NCBI GenBank assembly: GCA_036625675.1
Contig: JAZKTH010000023.1
Coordinates: 1-20,791, forward strand
Reading direction: 5' to 3'
DNA: 20,791 nt
Source of the DNA: Halalkaliarchaeum sp036625675
GTDB lineage: Archaea; Halobacteriota; Halobacteria; Halobacteriales; Haloferacaceae
Shown here: positions 6,452 to 13,696 of the stretch, one piece after another
Layout: the number at the start of each line of letters is the position of its first letter
How positions within the stretch are numbered: position 1 is the stretch's first letter
Program-made: the position numbers and the translations under genes
The notes under the pieces: model-generated
Seen by the model: only the letters and a program-made list of their open reading frames with translations
The model's database searches: none
Told to the model about the DNA's origin: nothing

Positions 6452-8674
6452 TCACTCCCCTCGGGCCGAGGGGGAGACGGCCGCCAGCGCCTCGCGGAAG
6501 TGGTCTTCGGTGAGTCTCACCTCGCCGGCGTGCTCGTTCGCCTCCGTGCCGTCGTACGCGTCGGCGACCGTCTGGATCGCAAGCAGCGCCGCCTCCCGAC
6601 AGACGGCCGTGAGATCCGCACCGGAGTAGCCGTTTGTCTCGTCGGCGATGGCCCCGAGGTCGACGTCGTCCGCGAGGGGCTTTCCGCGGGTGTGGACCTC
6701 GAGGATCGCCAGCCGGGCCCCCCGATCCGGTCGTGGCACTTCGACGTGGGTCTCCAGCCGTCCCGGCCGGAGCAAGGCGTCGTCCAGCGCCTCCCGCCTG
6801 TTCGTCGCCGCGAGCACGATCATGTTCGGGTTGTCCGCCGTGCGGTCGAGTTCGGTGAGGAGCTGTGAGACGACCCGCTCGCCGACGCCCGAGTCCGAGC
6901 CCAGCGCGTCCCGGTCGCCCGCGACGGCGTCGATCTCGTCGAAGAAGAGGATGCTGGGTGCGGACTGCCTGGCGCGCTCGAACACCTCCCTCACGGCCTT
7001 CTCGGACTCGCCGACGTACCGGTCCAGCAGCTCCGGCCCGTCGACGCGGACGAAGTTCACCTCGCTCTCGCCGGCGATCGCGCGCGCGAGCAGCGTCTTG
7101 CCCGTCCCGGGGGGGCCGTACAGGAGAATGCCGGTCGGCGGCGTCGTGCTCGCCGCCTCGAACAGCGGCGCGTAGGTCAGCGGCCATGTCACCGCCCGTT
7201 CGAGCTTTCGCTTGGCCTCCTCGAGCCCGCCCACGTCGTCGAACCCGGTCGTCGGGGTCTCGGCGACGTGCTCGCGCATCGCGCTGGGTTCGACGGCCGC
7301 CATCGCGGCCTCGAAGTCCGCCTTCCGAACCTCGACCTCCTCGAGCGGCTCGTCGGCCTCCCGGGTTCGCCGCAGCGCCGTCATCGCCGCCTCCTTCACC
7401 AGGCTCTCGAGGTCGGCCCCGACGAACCCGTGCGTGCGGGCCGCGAGTCGGTCGACGTCGACGTCGTCGGAAAGCGGCATCCGCCGGGTGTGTACCTCCA
7501 GTACTTCCCGTCGACCCGCCTCCCCGGGGACGCCGATCTGGATCTCCCTGTCGAACCGCCCGCCTCGGCGGAGCGCCGGGTCGAGCGAGTCGACGCGGTT
7601 CGTCGCCCCGATCACGATCACGTCCCCCCGGGCGTCGAGGCCGTCCATCAGCGAGAGCAACTGGCCGACGACCCGGTTCTCGACGTCGCCGCCGTCGTCG
7701 CGCTTCCCCGCGATGGAGTCGAGTTCGTCGAAGAACACGATCGCCGGTGCCTCGGACTCGGCCTCCTGAAACACCTCCCGCAGGCGCTCCTCGCTTTCGC
7801 CCTTGTACTTCGACATGATCTCCGGCCCGTCGACGGTAACGAACGTGGCGTCGACCTCGTTGGCGACCGCGCGGGCGATCAGCGTCTTCCCCGTGCCGGG
7901 CGGGCCGTACAACAGTACGCCCTTCGGCGACTCGACGCCGAGGCGGGCGAACACCTCGGGCTCGGAGAGGGGGAGTTCGATCATCTCCCGGACCAGCTCC
8001 AGCTCCTCGTCGAGTCCGCCGATGTCCTCGTAGGTCACCCCCGTCGTCGGCGCGGGCGTGGGCTCGACTCGCCCCCCGGAACTGTCCTCCGTTCCGGTCG
8101 TCCGGTCCTCGGCGGACCGGTCGTCGCCGTTCCGTCCTCTCCGCCGCGTCGTCCGGTTGCTTTCCCCGGACTGGCGGTACTCGAGTTCGACGTCGGTCCC
8201 GCCGACGACCCGGACCGTTCCCGCGGGGGCCGTCTCCCGGACCACGAACCGCACCCCGCCGAGTCGCTCGACGTGCACCTGCTCTCCCGATCGAAGCGGC
8301 CGATCCCGGAGTTCTCGCGCCAGCGCGCGCTCGACGGCGTCCCGGCTCACGTCCACGGAGACGAGTTCGGCGGGCGCCTCGAGGACGACCCGTTTCGCGT
8401 CGGCCACGGAGGCCCTCGACAGGCGGACGGTCCCGCCGATCTTCGCTCCCGCGTTCGCCCGCGTATCCGCGTCGATCCGCACCTCGCCGTCCGCGACGTC
8501 CGCCCCGCCGGGCCACACCTTCGCGACGGCGCTCCGGTCGCCCTCGATGACAACCGTGTCGCCGCTCAGTACCCCCAGTGCCCGACGGGCCGACTCCGGG
8601 AGCCGGGCGATTCCCCGCCCGGCGTCGCGCTTCTGTGCCCCCCGGACGGTGAGCTCCAGGAACTCCTCGCTCAT
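6452..8674 (-). CDS. cdc48: Cdc48/VAT-type AAA+ ATPase
   Basis: This 740-residue unfoldase has an N-terminal double-psi-barrel-like substrate domain (1-165), a charged low-complexity linker (168-210) and two AAA+ modules. D1 has Walker A GPPGTGKT (257-264), Walker B IVFFDELD (312-319) and pore loop KYKG (289-292). D2 has Walker A GPPGTGKT (520-527), Walker B ILFFDEID (575-582) and aromatic pore loop RYVG (552-555). Arginine-finger regions (LRRGGRFD, LLRPGRLE) are present. The family extracts and unfolds proteins for degradation. The C-terminus (SPSARGE) lacks the HbYX proteasome-docking motif, and the N-domain differs from the main haloarchaeal paralogue, so this is likely one of several Cdc48 copies. 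Start ATG 8674 is preceded by a TATA box at leaderless spacing. Confidence 0.93.
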   Translation of the reverse strand: MSEEFLELTVRGAQKRDAGRGIARLPESARRALGVLSGDTVVIEGDRSAVAKVWPGGADVADGEVRIDADTRANAGAKIGGTVRLSRASVADAKRVVLEAPAELVSVDVSRDAVERALARELRDRPLRSGEQVHVERLGGVRFVVRETAPAGTVRVVGGTDVELEYRQSGESNRTTRRRGRNGDDRSAEDRTTGTEDSSGGRVEPTPAPTTGVTYEDIGGLDEELELVREMIELPLSEPEVFARLGVESPKGVLLYGPPGTGKTLIARAVANEVDATFVTVDGPEIMSKYKGESEERLREVFQEAESEAPAIVFFDELDSIAGKRDDGGDVENRVVGQLLSLMDGLDARGDVIVIGATNRVDSLDPALRRGGRFDREIQIGVPGEAGRREVLEVHTRRMPLSDDVDVDRLAARTHGFVGADLESLVKEAAMTALRRTREADEPLEEVEVRKADFEAAMAAVEPSAMREHVAETPTTGFDDVGGLEEAKRKLERAVTWPLTYAPLFEAASTTPPTGILLYGPPGTGKTLLARAIAGESEVNFVRVDGPELLDRYVGESEKAVREVFERARQSAPSILFFDEIDAVAGDRDALGSDSGVGERVVSQLLTELDRTADNPNMIVLAATNRREALDDALLRPGRLETHVEVPRPDRGARLAILEVHTRGKPLADDVDLGAIADETNGYSGADLTAVCREAALLAIQTVADAYDGTEANEHAGEVRLTEDHFREALAAVSPSARGE

Positions 8675-8695
8675 GCAGCGAGGTTGGCTCTCGCG

Positions 8696-8705
8696 AGGCT
8701 TTACG
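8696..8705 (-). promoter_or_regulatory. TATA box for the Cdc48-type gene
   Basis: On the minus strand GCGTAAAGCC spans 8705-8696, centred about 26 bases before ATG 8674. This predicts a leaderless message and lets the ATPase gene be transcribed separately from the regulator 61 bases upstream. Confidence 0.5.
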
Positions 8706-8735
8706 CTTGTCGTCGCTCTCGTTCTCCGACTCGCG

Positions 8736-9296
8736 TCACCCCTCGTCGACGGTCGACTCGGCGGTCCCCTCGCGTGTGGCGTCACCCGCGGACAGCGCGT
8801 CGTCGACGAGGCGGGTGAACCGGTCGATCAGCCGGTCGGCAACCCCCGGATCCACCGTCGCGAGTAGCGTCTCGGTCGCCTCCCGATTCACGACGTCGAC
8901 CGAGACGCGACCGTTCGCGTCGTACCGTTTCTCGAGCACCTCGTCGGCGGTGAGTCGATCCAGATGCCACTCGATCGTGCTCCTGGCCACGTCCAGCCGT
9001 TCGGCCATCCTGGACGGCGCGATGGGTCCCGCCTCGAGGACGAGAGCGACGATCGCACGGTCCGTCTCCCTGCGCAGCAATGCGAGTACCCGTCGCTCCC
9101 ACTCGTCGTAGCCGTCTCCGAAGTAGTGGGTCTTTCCGTGGCGCTCCTCCACGGTGAGTTCCCCGCGGCGACGGAGCTTCCGGAGGTGGTACTGGGTTTG
9201 CCCCGTGGCGAGATCGAGTTCCCTGACGATGGCGCTGAAGTGAACCCCGGGATTCGATCGCACGTACTCCGAGATTCGTCGCCTCACTTGGCTCAT
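8736..9296 (-). CDS. Transcriptional regulator with two winged helix-turn-helix domains
   Basis: This 186-residue protein has two DNA-binding-like modules in tandem. The first (1-62) reads RRRISEYVRSNPGVHFSAIVREL, then TGQTQYHLRKLRRRGELTVEE and the wing KTHYFG. The second (66-128) contains APSRMAERLDVARSTIEWHLDRLTADEVLEKR. Residues 140-186 are an acidic helical tail, possibly for dimerization. The architecture is common among haloarchaeal regulators, and no ligand-binding domain or cysteine switch is visible. ATG 9296 is chosen over the upstream ATG 9386 because the domain starts there and a CATATATG box (9326-9333) sits 30-37 bases before it. It is upstream of the Cdc48-type gene on the same strand and divergent from the zinc-finger/aEF-1 beta pair. 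The target genes are unknown. Confidence 0.82.
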   Translation of the reverse strand: MSQVRRRISEYVRSNPGVHFSAIVRELDLATGQTQYHLRKLRRRGELTVEERHGKTHYFGDGYDEWERRVLALLRRETDRAIVALVLEAGPIAPSRMAERLDVARSTIEWHLDRLTADEVLEKRYDANGRVSVDVVNREATETLLATVDPGVADRLIDRFTRLVDDALSAGDATREGTAESTVDEG

Positions 9297-9325
9297 TCGC
9301 GTTACCGACACGTGGGTGCCGGGGA

Positions 9326-9396
9326 CATATATGGCCACGGATCGATCCAAGTTCCCGGGAACGGCGACGGCCGATTCCAAAGACAACCGTTAAAAG
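9326..9396. promoter_or_regulatory. Divergent promoters of the regulator and the zinc-finger/aEF-1 beta pair
   Basis: CATATATG (9326-9333) lies 30-37 bases upstream of the minus-strand regulator start at 9296. TTAAAAG (9390-9396) lies about 26 bases upstream of the plus-strand start at 9419. The first is itself palindromic. Both fit near-leaderless haloarchaeal transcripts. Confidence 0.6.
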
Positions 9397-9418
9397 CCGC
9401 GCGCGGGTTTACACCAGT

Positions 9419-9598
9419 ATGAGCCAGAGCCAGCAACGGGAGGCGCGTCACTGCGTCTCCTGTGGGATCCGCGTCTCCGGCAAGAACGCGGCAACGTTCG
9501 ACTGCCCCGTCTGTGGGACAGAGATCAGCCGCTGCTCGACGTGTCGAAAGCAAAGCAACCTCTACGAGTGCCCGGACTGCGGGTTCAGGGGGCCCTGA
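9419..9598 (+). CDS. HVO_2753-type zinc-finger micro-protein
   Basis: This 59-residue protein has four paired-cysteine motifs: CVSC (12-15), CPVC (29-32), CSTC (39-42) and CPDC (51-54). These eight cysteines are enough for two zinc fingers. The sequence, including ISRCSTCRKQSNLYECPDCGF and the length of 59, closely resembles Haloferax volcanii HVO_2753, a characterised two-zinc-finger protein linked to swarming and biofilm formation. The archaeal group is sometimes annotated as a nucleic-acid-binding or zinc-ribbon protein. It is followed after two bases by aEF-1 beta, so the two are almost certainly co-transcribed, which hints at a translation-related role. A TATA box precedes it at leaderless spacing. 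Confidence 0.93.
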   Translation: MSQSQQREARHCVSCGIRVSGKNAATFDCPVCGTEISRCSTCRKQSNLYECPDCGFRGP

Positions 9599-9600
9599 AC

Positions 9601-9867
9601 ATGGGGAAGGTCGCGGCCAAACTCAAGGTGATGCCGCAAAGTCCCGAGGTCGACCTCGACGGCCTCCAGGAAAAGCTGGAGGCCGCGCTTCCGGAAGGAG
9701 CGAAGATCCGGGGATTCGAGCGCGACGAGGTCGCGTTCGGTCTCGTCGCCCTCCTCCCGACGGTGATCGTCGCCGACGACGCCGGGGGCACCGAGGCGGT
9801 CGAGGAAGCGTTCGGCGGGGTCGAGAACGTCGAGTCCGTCTCCGTCGAGAACGTCGGTCGTATCTGA
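9601..9867 (+). CDS. ef1b: Translation elongation factor 1-beta (aEF-1B)
   Basis: This 88-residue protein is the archaeal guanine-nucleotide exchange factor for aEF-1 alpha, which reloads it with GTP during elongation. The sequence MGKVAAKLKVMPQSPEVDLDGL, the central FERDEVAFGLVALLPTVIVADD (39-60) and the C-terminal VEEAFGGVENVESVSVENVGRI fit the family's alpha/beta exchange domain at full length. It starts two bases after the stop of the zinc-finger gene, a conserved haloarchaeal pairing as I recall it. Downstream, a short GC hairpin and T-run may end the transcript. Confidence 0.95.
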   Translation: MGKVAAKLKVMPQSPEVDLDGLQEKLEAALPEGAKIRGFERDEVAFGLVALLPTVIVADDAGGTEAVEEAFGGVENVESVSVENVGRI

Positions 9868-9872
9868 GCCGG

Positions 9873-9905
9873 CCCCGATTCCCGGGGATCGGTCAACTCG
9901 ATTTT
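9873..9905 (+). terminator. Possible terminator after aEF-1 beta
   Basis: CCCCG (9873-9877) pairs with CGGGG (9883-9887) around a five-base loop. A T4 run follows at 9902-9905 (ATTTT). The stem is short and its energy was not computed. It fits the end of the two-gene zinc-finger/aEF-1 beta transcript. Confidence 0.35.
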
Positions 9906-9974
9906 CCGTGGCACGTTCGTCACCTGCGGTAGCCGACGAAACTGGCTTGCCCTCCCCGGCCGTACGTCCACGGC

Positions 9975-11198
9975 GTGTCCCTTCCCGACGCCACCGGATT
10001 CGCGTCGCCGCCTGACGACCGCGTCCGGCTCGCACTCGTCGTGTGGGGCGTGCTCGCCTCACAGGTGCTCGTGTATCCCGGGGTAGAGGACGTCATCCGG
10101 GCGCTCGGCGCGCCGCCGGGCATCCGGGCCGGGATGTGGTTCCTGGTCGCGGAGTTCGCCGCGTTCGTCGCCTTCGCGACCGTCTGGGGGGCCGCGAGCG
10201 ACGCCCTCGGCCGTCGGGTCCCCCTCATCGTCGCGGGGGCACTCGGGGGCGCTATCGCGTACCTGTTGCTCGCGTCGCTGCCGGCTCTGGGGGTGGGCTT
10301 CGGCGGCGCCCTGTTCGTTCGCGCCCTCGGCGGGGCGCTCACGATCGGCGCGTTCTCGCTTTCGATCACGATGTTGATGGACCTCTCGGGGGGTCACGGC
10401 CGCAACATGGGGGCCGCCGGCATCGCGATCGGGGCGGGGGCCGGCGTCGGCGCGGTCGTCGGCGGTCGGCTTGCGACGCTCGATCCCCTCGCGCCGGTGT
10501 ACGGCGGCGGGGTCGCCTTGCTTTCCGTCGCGTTGCTGGCCGCGACCGTTCCCGATCGGGCCGTCGAGAACGGCCTCCCGGTCGCCGAGGTCCTCGCCGG
10601 CCTCCGCGCGCAGCCGTCCCTGGGCGTCCCGTACGCGTTCGGCTTCGTCGACCGGCTCACGGCCGGGTTCTTCTCGCTGGTGGGCGTGTTCTACTTCCGG
10701 GACGTCTTCGGCCTCGACGCGTTCGGCGCCGGACTCACCCTCGCGCTGTTCTTCGTCCCGTTCGCGCTGTTGCAGTACCCGTTCGGCGTCCTGTCGGATC
10801 GGATCGGGCGGTTCCTCCCGGTGGTCGTCGGCTCGATCGGCTACGGGGCGACCATCGCCGCCGTCGGGCTGTCGCCGACGTACGCGACTGCCGCCGCGGC
10901 GATGGTGCTCGTCGGCGTCTGCGGGGCGCTGGTCTCCCCGGCGACGCTCGCGCTCGTCACGGACGTCGCCGCGATCGACGGACGCGGGGCGGCGATGGGC
11001 GGGTTCAACGTGTTCGGCTCGCTCGGCTTCCTGGCCGGCTTCCTGGTGGGGGGACTGACGGCGGACGCGATCGGGTATCCCGAGGCGTTTCTCCTCGTTG
11101 CCGGCCTCGAGGTCGGGATCGCGCTGCTCGCCGCGCCCGCCGTCCGCCGGATCGCGACCGACGCGGGCACCAGGGCGGTTCCGGGTCCCGGCGCGTGA
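9975..11198 (+). CDS. Major facilitator superfamily transporter
   Basis: This 407-residue membrane protein has about 12 hydrophobic segments in two halves. The MFS signature loop between segments 2 and 3 is GAASDALGRR (72-81), and the equivalent in the second half is GVLSDRIGR. Glycine-rich packing motifs (GIAIGAGAGVGAVVGG) occur around segment 5. There is no long soluble domain. Proton-coupled drug or metabolite export is the usual role of such haloarchaeal proteins, but the substrate cannot be read from sequence. The start is GTG 9975; no ATG lies near the first membrane segment (about residue 17). No clear TATA box sits at leaderless distance, so it may use an unrecognised promoter or read-through from aEF-1 beta. 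It converges on the Rsm22 gene. Confidence 0.9.
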   Translation: MSLPDATGFASPPDDRVRLALVVWGVLASQVLVYPGVEDVIRALGAPPGIRAGMWFLVAEFAAFVAFATVWGAASDALGRRVPLIVAGALGGAIAYLLLASLPALGVGFGGALFVRALGGALTIGAFSLSITMLMDLSGGHGRNMGAAGIAIGAGAGVGAVVGGRLATLDPLAPVYGGGVALLSVALLAATVPDRAVENGLPVAEVLAGLRAQPSLGVPYAFGFVDRLTAGFFSLVGVFYFRDVFGLDAFGAGLTLALFFVPFALLQYPFGVLSDRIGRFLPVVVGSIGYGATIAAVGLSPTYATAAAAMVLVGVCGALVSPATLALVTDVAAIDGRGAAMGGFNVFGSLGFLAGFLVGGLTADAIGYPEAFLLVAGLEVGIALLAAPAVRRIATDAGTRAVPGPGA

Positions 11199-11262
11199 TT
11201 CAGGCGCAACCGGTTCACGAATCGCGGCCGACGCCGGGAGTCGCGTCGCGCTCCCGCGCGGG

Positions 11263-12771
11263 TCAGGCTGCGATCAGGTCGACCGCCGTCTCCCCGTCGA
11301 CGACCAGGTTGTACGCCTCCTCGTCGTCGTTCCAAAGCAGCAGGCCGTTCTGGAACTCGAGCACGGCCCCGTAGGGCGCGTCGCGGAGGCGTCGGTTGAG
11401 TCCCGACTCGCGAGTGAGCACGGCGTAGTGGTCGCGGTTCTGACTCCCGTCGCCGATCCTGTAAAGCGGGTTCGCGTCCCCGTCGGCCAGGTTCCGACTC
11501 AGCTTCACCGCCAGCAGATCGATCCGGCGCGTGACGTGTCGCCGGCTTTCGGCCATCCTGGCGTGTCGATCGGCGTTCGCCCGGACCGGCGTCCGGCGAG
11601 TCCCGTCCAGCCGGAGGATCGAGTGGGTGTACTGCACGTCGACGTTCACGTAGCGACCGGGCTCCTCCTCGGGTCCGCGCGGGGCGGCCTCGTCGAGGAG
11701 CCGCTGGAACGGCGGGGGGTCGAGGTCGGGGGCCACGTCGAAGGACCAGCCGCGGTCGGACGGGGTCGAGCCGGGCCACAGCCGAAGTTCGGGATCGTAC
11801 ACGGTGAGCTCGTCCCGTTCGGCCTCCAGGCTCCGTTCGGCCTCGCGCAGGCCCGTCGAGGTCTCCAGATCCGCGGGCGCGAGCGCAACGAGCGACCCGT
11901 CGGGGGCCAGCGCGTCGAGCCCGCGTTCCAGCTGGCGGACGGGATCGGAGAGCTCGGAGAGCACGTTCCCGAAGAGGACGAGATCCCACTCGGTCCCCCT
12001 TCCGTCTCCGTCGCCCAGATCGGCCGGATCCACGTTTTCGATCCGGTCGCGGTGAATTTCGGCGTGGAAGTTCGGTTCGGTCTCCGCGAGCAGCCGGTCG
12101 AGGATCTCCCCGCTCGGGCTCGGTTCGACCGCGTGGTAGTCGACGATGGCGGGTTCCCCCGCCTCCCCCGCCGCCCCGAACAGGTAATCGTGGAGGCCGA
12201 GTGCCGGACCGCCGGTTCCCGCCCCCACGTCGAGCACCCGGATGCGTCGGGGCAGGTGTCCGGGTCGGACGAGCCGGTCCAGCACGTAGCCGATCGCCGC
12301 GTAGTAATCCGGCAGGTGGTAGACCGCGTAGCCGACGGCGGCGTCCTCGTCGTAGCTGACGTCGTTCCCGTGGAAGTAGTCCGCCTTCAGCCGGTCGATC
12401 GCCGACCGGAGCCGGTTCCCCGACGCGCCCTCCTGCCAGTCCGGACCGTACCGCTCGATCAGGATCTCGTCCAGGACCGACGCGTACCGGTCGGGGAACC
12501 GGGTCGGCTGCCACACGGCCGACTGCTGCCCGGTCGACTGCTGCCCGGCCGATTGCTGCTCTGCCGGCTCGAACGGTCCTTCCTCGATGGGAACGAAACT
12601 CCCGTCGGGGCGCTCGAACAGTCCGAGATCGAACGCCTCCTCCCGGAGTATCCGCCGGACGACGCCAGGATGAGCGCCTCCCTCCACGTAGTCGACGAGC
12701 TCTTCGGGATCGATCGGACGAACGTTCCGGAGGTACTTCGCGCTGTTCACGACGGCGGTTCTGTCGGTCAT
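11263..12771 (-). CDS. Rsm22/METTL17-family ribosome-associated methyltransferase-like protein
   Basis: This 502-residue protein has a helical N-terminal region, a class I SAM-binding core with motif I VLDVGAGTGGPALGL (179-193), a candidate motif IV stretch (DLVLFGNVLSELSDP), and a C-terminal beta-rich part ending in LLLWNDDEEAYNLVVDGETAVDLIAA. This organisation fits the Rsm22 family, whose mitochondrial members (yeast Rsm22, human METTL17) act in small-subunit assembly. The mitochondrial proteins carry an iron-sulfur cluster, but this protein contains no cysteine at all. Residues 70-84 are a threefold QQSxG-like repeat. ATG 12771 begins one base after the TyrA-like stop, implying co-transcription and coupled translation. 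Catalytic activity is unproven for the family. Confidence 0.8.
   Translation of the reverse strand: MTDRTAVVNSAKYLRNVRPIDPEELVDYVEGGAHPGVVRRILREEAFDLGLFERPDGSFVPIEEGPFEPAEQQSAGQQSTGQQSAVWQPTRFPDRYASVLDEILIERYGPDWQEGASGNRLRSAIDRLKADYFHGNDVSYDEDAAVGYAVYHLPDYYAAIGYVLDRLVRPGHLPRRIRVLDVGAGTGGPALGLHDYLFGAAGEAGEPAIVDYHAVEPSPSGEILDRLLAETEPNFHAEIHRDRIENVDPADLGDGDGRGTEWDLVLFGNVLSELSDPVRQLERGLDALAPDGSLVALAPADLETSTGLREAERSLEAERDELTVYDPELRLWPGSTPSDRGWSFDVAPDLDPPPFQRLLDEAAPRGPEEEPGRYVNVDVQYTHSILRLDGTRRTPVRANADRHARMAESRRHVTRRIDLLAVKLSRNLADGDANPLYRIGDGSQNRDHYAVLTRESGLNRRLRDAPYGAVLEFQNGLLLWNDDEEAYNLVVDGETAVDLIAA
12521..12565 (-). repeat. 15-bp tandem repeat, 3 copies, within the Rsm22-like gene
   Basis: Copies lie at 12521-12535, 12536-12550 and 12551-12565, the first two differing by one base. 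The period is a multiple of three, so the frame is kept and it encodes a Gln-rich QQS/AGQQS/TG stretch at residues 70-84. Copy number could vary between strains by slippage. Confidence 0.85.
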
Positions 12772-12772
12772 G

Positions 12773-13585
12773 TCAGTCGCCTCTGTCGCGCCGCTCCCCC
12801 GTCCTGGCCTCCCGGTAGAGGGACCGGAACGCCTCCCGGTCCTCCCGCGCGTTCGCGACCCGATCGGCCGCGTCGGCGATTTCCTCGGCCCCGTCGAACG
12901 CGCGCTGGATGTCGGCGTACACGTCCGGGGAGCCCTCCGTCACCGTCTCGACGAGTCGTTCCAGCCGCCCGGACACCGGCGTGTGGAACTCCTCGCGGAC
13001 GTCGGCGCCGGCGGCGACGAGCCCGTAGGCCAGGATCGCGGCGTGGGCCCCCGCCTGGACGGTCGTCATCGCGGCGTCGTGCTCCGCGGCCGTCGTCTCG
13101 AACACCTCGTTGCCCGCCCCGCGAATCCCCGCCCTGACGCCGGTCAGGAGCGGTCCGTCCTCGCCGGGCACGAACGCGACGTTGCCCGGCGCCCGCGGCG
13201 GCGCGAAAAGCGGATGGAAGCTCCCGTACTCGTCGATTTCGTTACCGGTATCCGCGGCGACGGTCCGCATCGTCTCGATCGCGGGTTCCATCGCCCCGGC
13301 GACGTCGAACAGGGCGCCGGCCGCGGCCGACGCCCACTCTTCGATCGCCGACTCTATGGACGGCATCGGAACCGCGAGACAGACCGCGTCGAATCGATCC
13401 TCTCCGGGCTGGAAGTCCGATTCGAGGGCTGACGCGTTCCGTTCGGCGGCGGCGTCGGCCGCCACGGACGCGTCCGCGTCGGCGAACGTCACGGCGACGG
13501 TCCCGTCGAACGCGTCGGGGGCCGCCGTGAGGGTGTCGGCGACCCACCGACCCATTTCCCCGGCCCCGACCACGAGCAGGCGCAT
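12773..13585 (-). CDS. tyrA: Prephenate dehydrogenase-like protein
   Basis: This 270-residue protein starts with a Rossmann dinucleotide-binding motif, MRLLVVGAGEMGRW (1-14), followed by FADAD at the strand-2 acidic position, and CLAVPMPSIESAIEEW. The middle has the family-typical GAMEPAIETM and YGSFHPLFAPPRAPGNVAFVPG (the HP motif of prephenate dehydrogenases), and the C-terminus is a helical dimerization region. TyrA oxidatively decarboxylates prephenate to hydroxyphenylpyruvate for tyrosine synthesis. There is no chorismate mutase or ACT domain. ATG 13585 is chosen over ATG 13597 because a minus-strand CTTAACC box (13617-13611) would start transcription near 13588. The Rsm22 gene follows after one base. 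It is divergent from the 761-residue gene. Confidence 0.85.
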   Translation of the reverse strand: MRLLVVGAGEMGRWVADTLTAAPDAFDGTVAVTFADADASVAADAAAERNASALESDFQPGEDRFDAVCLAVPMPSIESAIEEWASAAAGALFDVAGAMEPAIETMRTVAADTGNEIDEYGSFHPLFAPPRAPGNVAFVPGEDGPLLTGVRAGIRGAGNEVFETTAAEHDAAMTTVQAGAHAAILAYGLVAAGADVREEFHTPVSGRLERLVETVTEGSPDVYADIQRAFDGAEEIADAADRVANAREDREAFRSLYREARTGERRDRGD

Positions 13586-13610
13586 CAGTTCCCCCATGAC
13601 CCGGGGATCG

Positions 13611-13671
13611 GTTAAGGGGTTCGGATCGGCCACTTCGTTCCGGAACGTCGGAGCGCTCCGGAAAGTATTTG
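13611..13671. promoter_or_regulatory. Divergent promoter and candidate operator, TyrA-like gene / 761-residue gene
   Basis: On the minus strand CTTAACC (13617-13611) lies about 26 bases before ATG 13585. On the plus strand AGTATTT (13665-13671) lies about 26 bases before ATG 13697. Between them are TTCCGGAA (13639-13646), the perfect palindrome GGAGCGCTCC (13651-13660), and a second TCCGGAA (13658-13664) exactly 18 bases from the first. The clustered palindromes immediately upstream of the plus-strand box look like an operator; the binding protein is unknown. Confidence 0.5.
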
Positions 13672-13696
13672 CGTCGTCTCTCGGGACGTAAGGCCA

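Noticed and set aside
6865..7818. Long plus-strand frames opposite the Cdc48-type gene
   Set aside because: They are Arg/Pro/Ser-rich mirror frames produced by GC-rich third positions, without domains.
8675..8785. Longer Cdc48-type protein beginning at 8785
   Set aside because: The extension is basic and overlaps the regulator gene; ATG 8674 has a TATA box at leaderless spacing.
11236..11255. GGGAG/CTCCC inverted repeat between the MFS transporter and Rsm22 genes as a terminator
   Set aside because: There is only a five-base stem with a self-complementary loop and no T-run; too weak to call.
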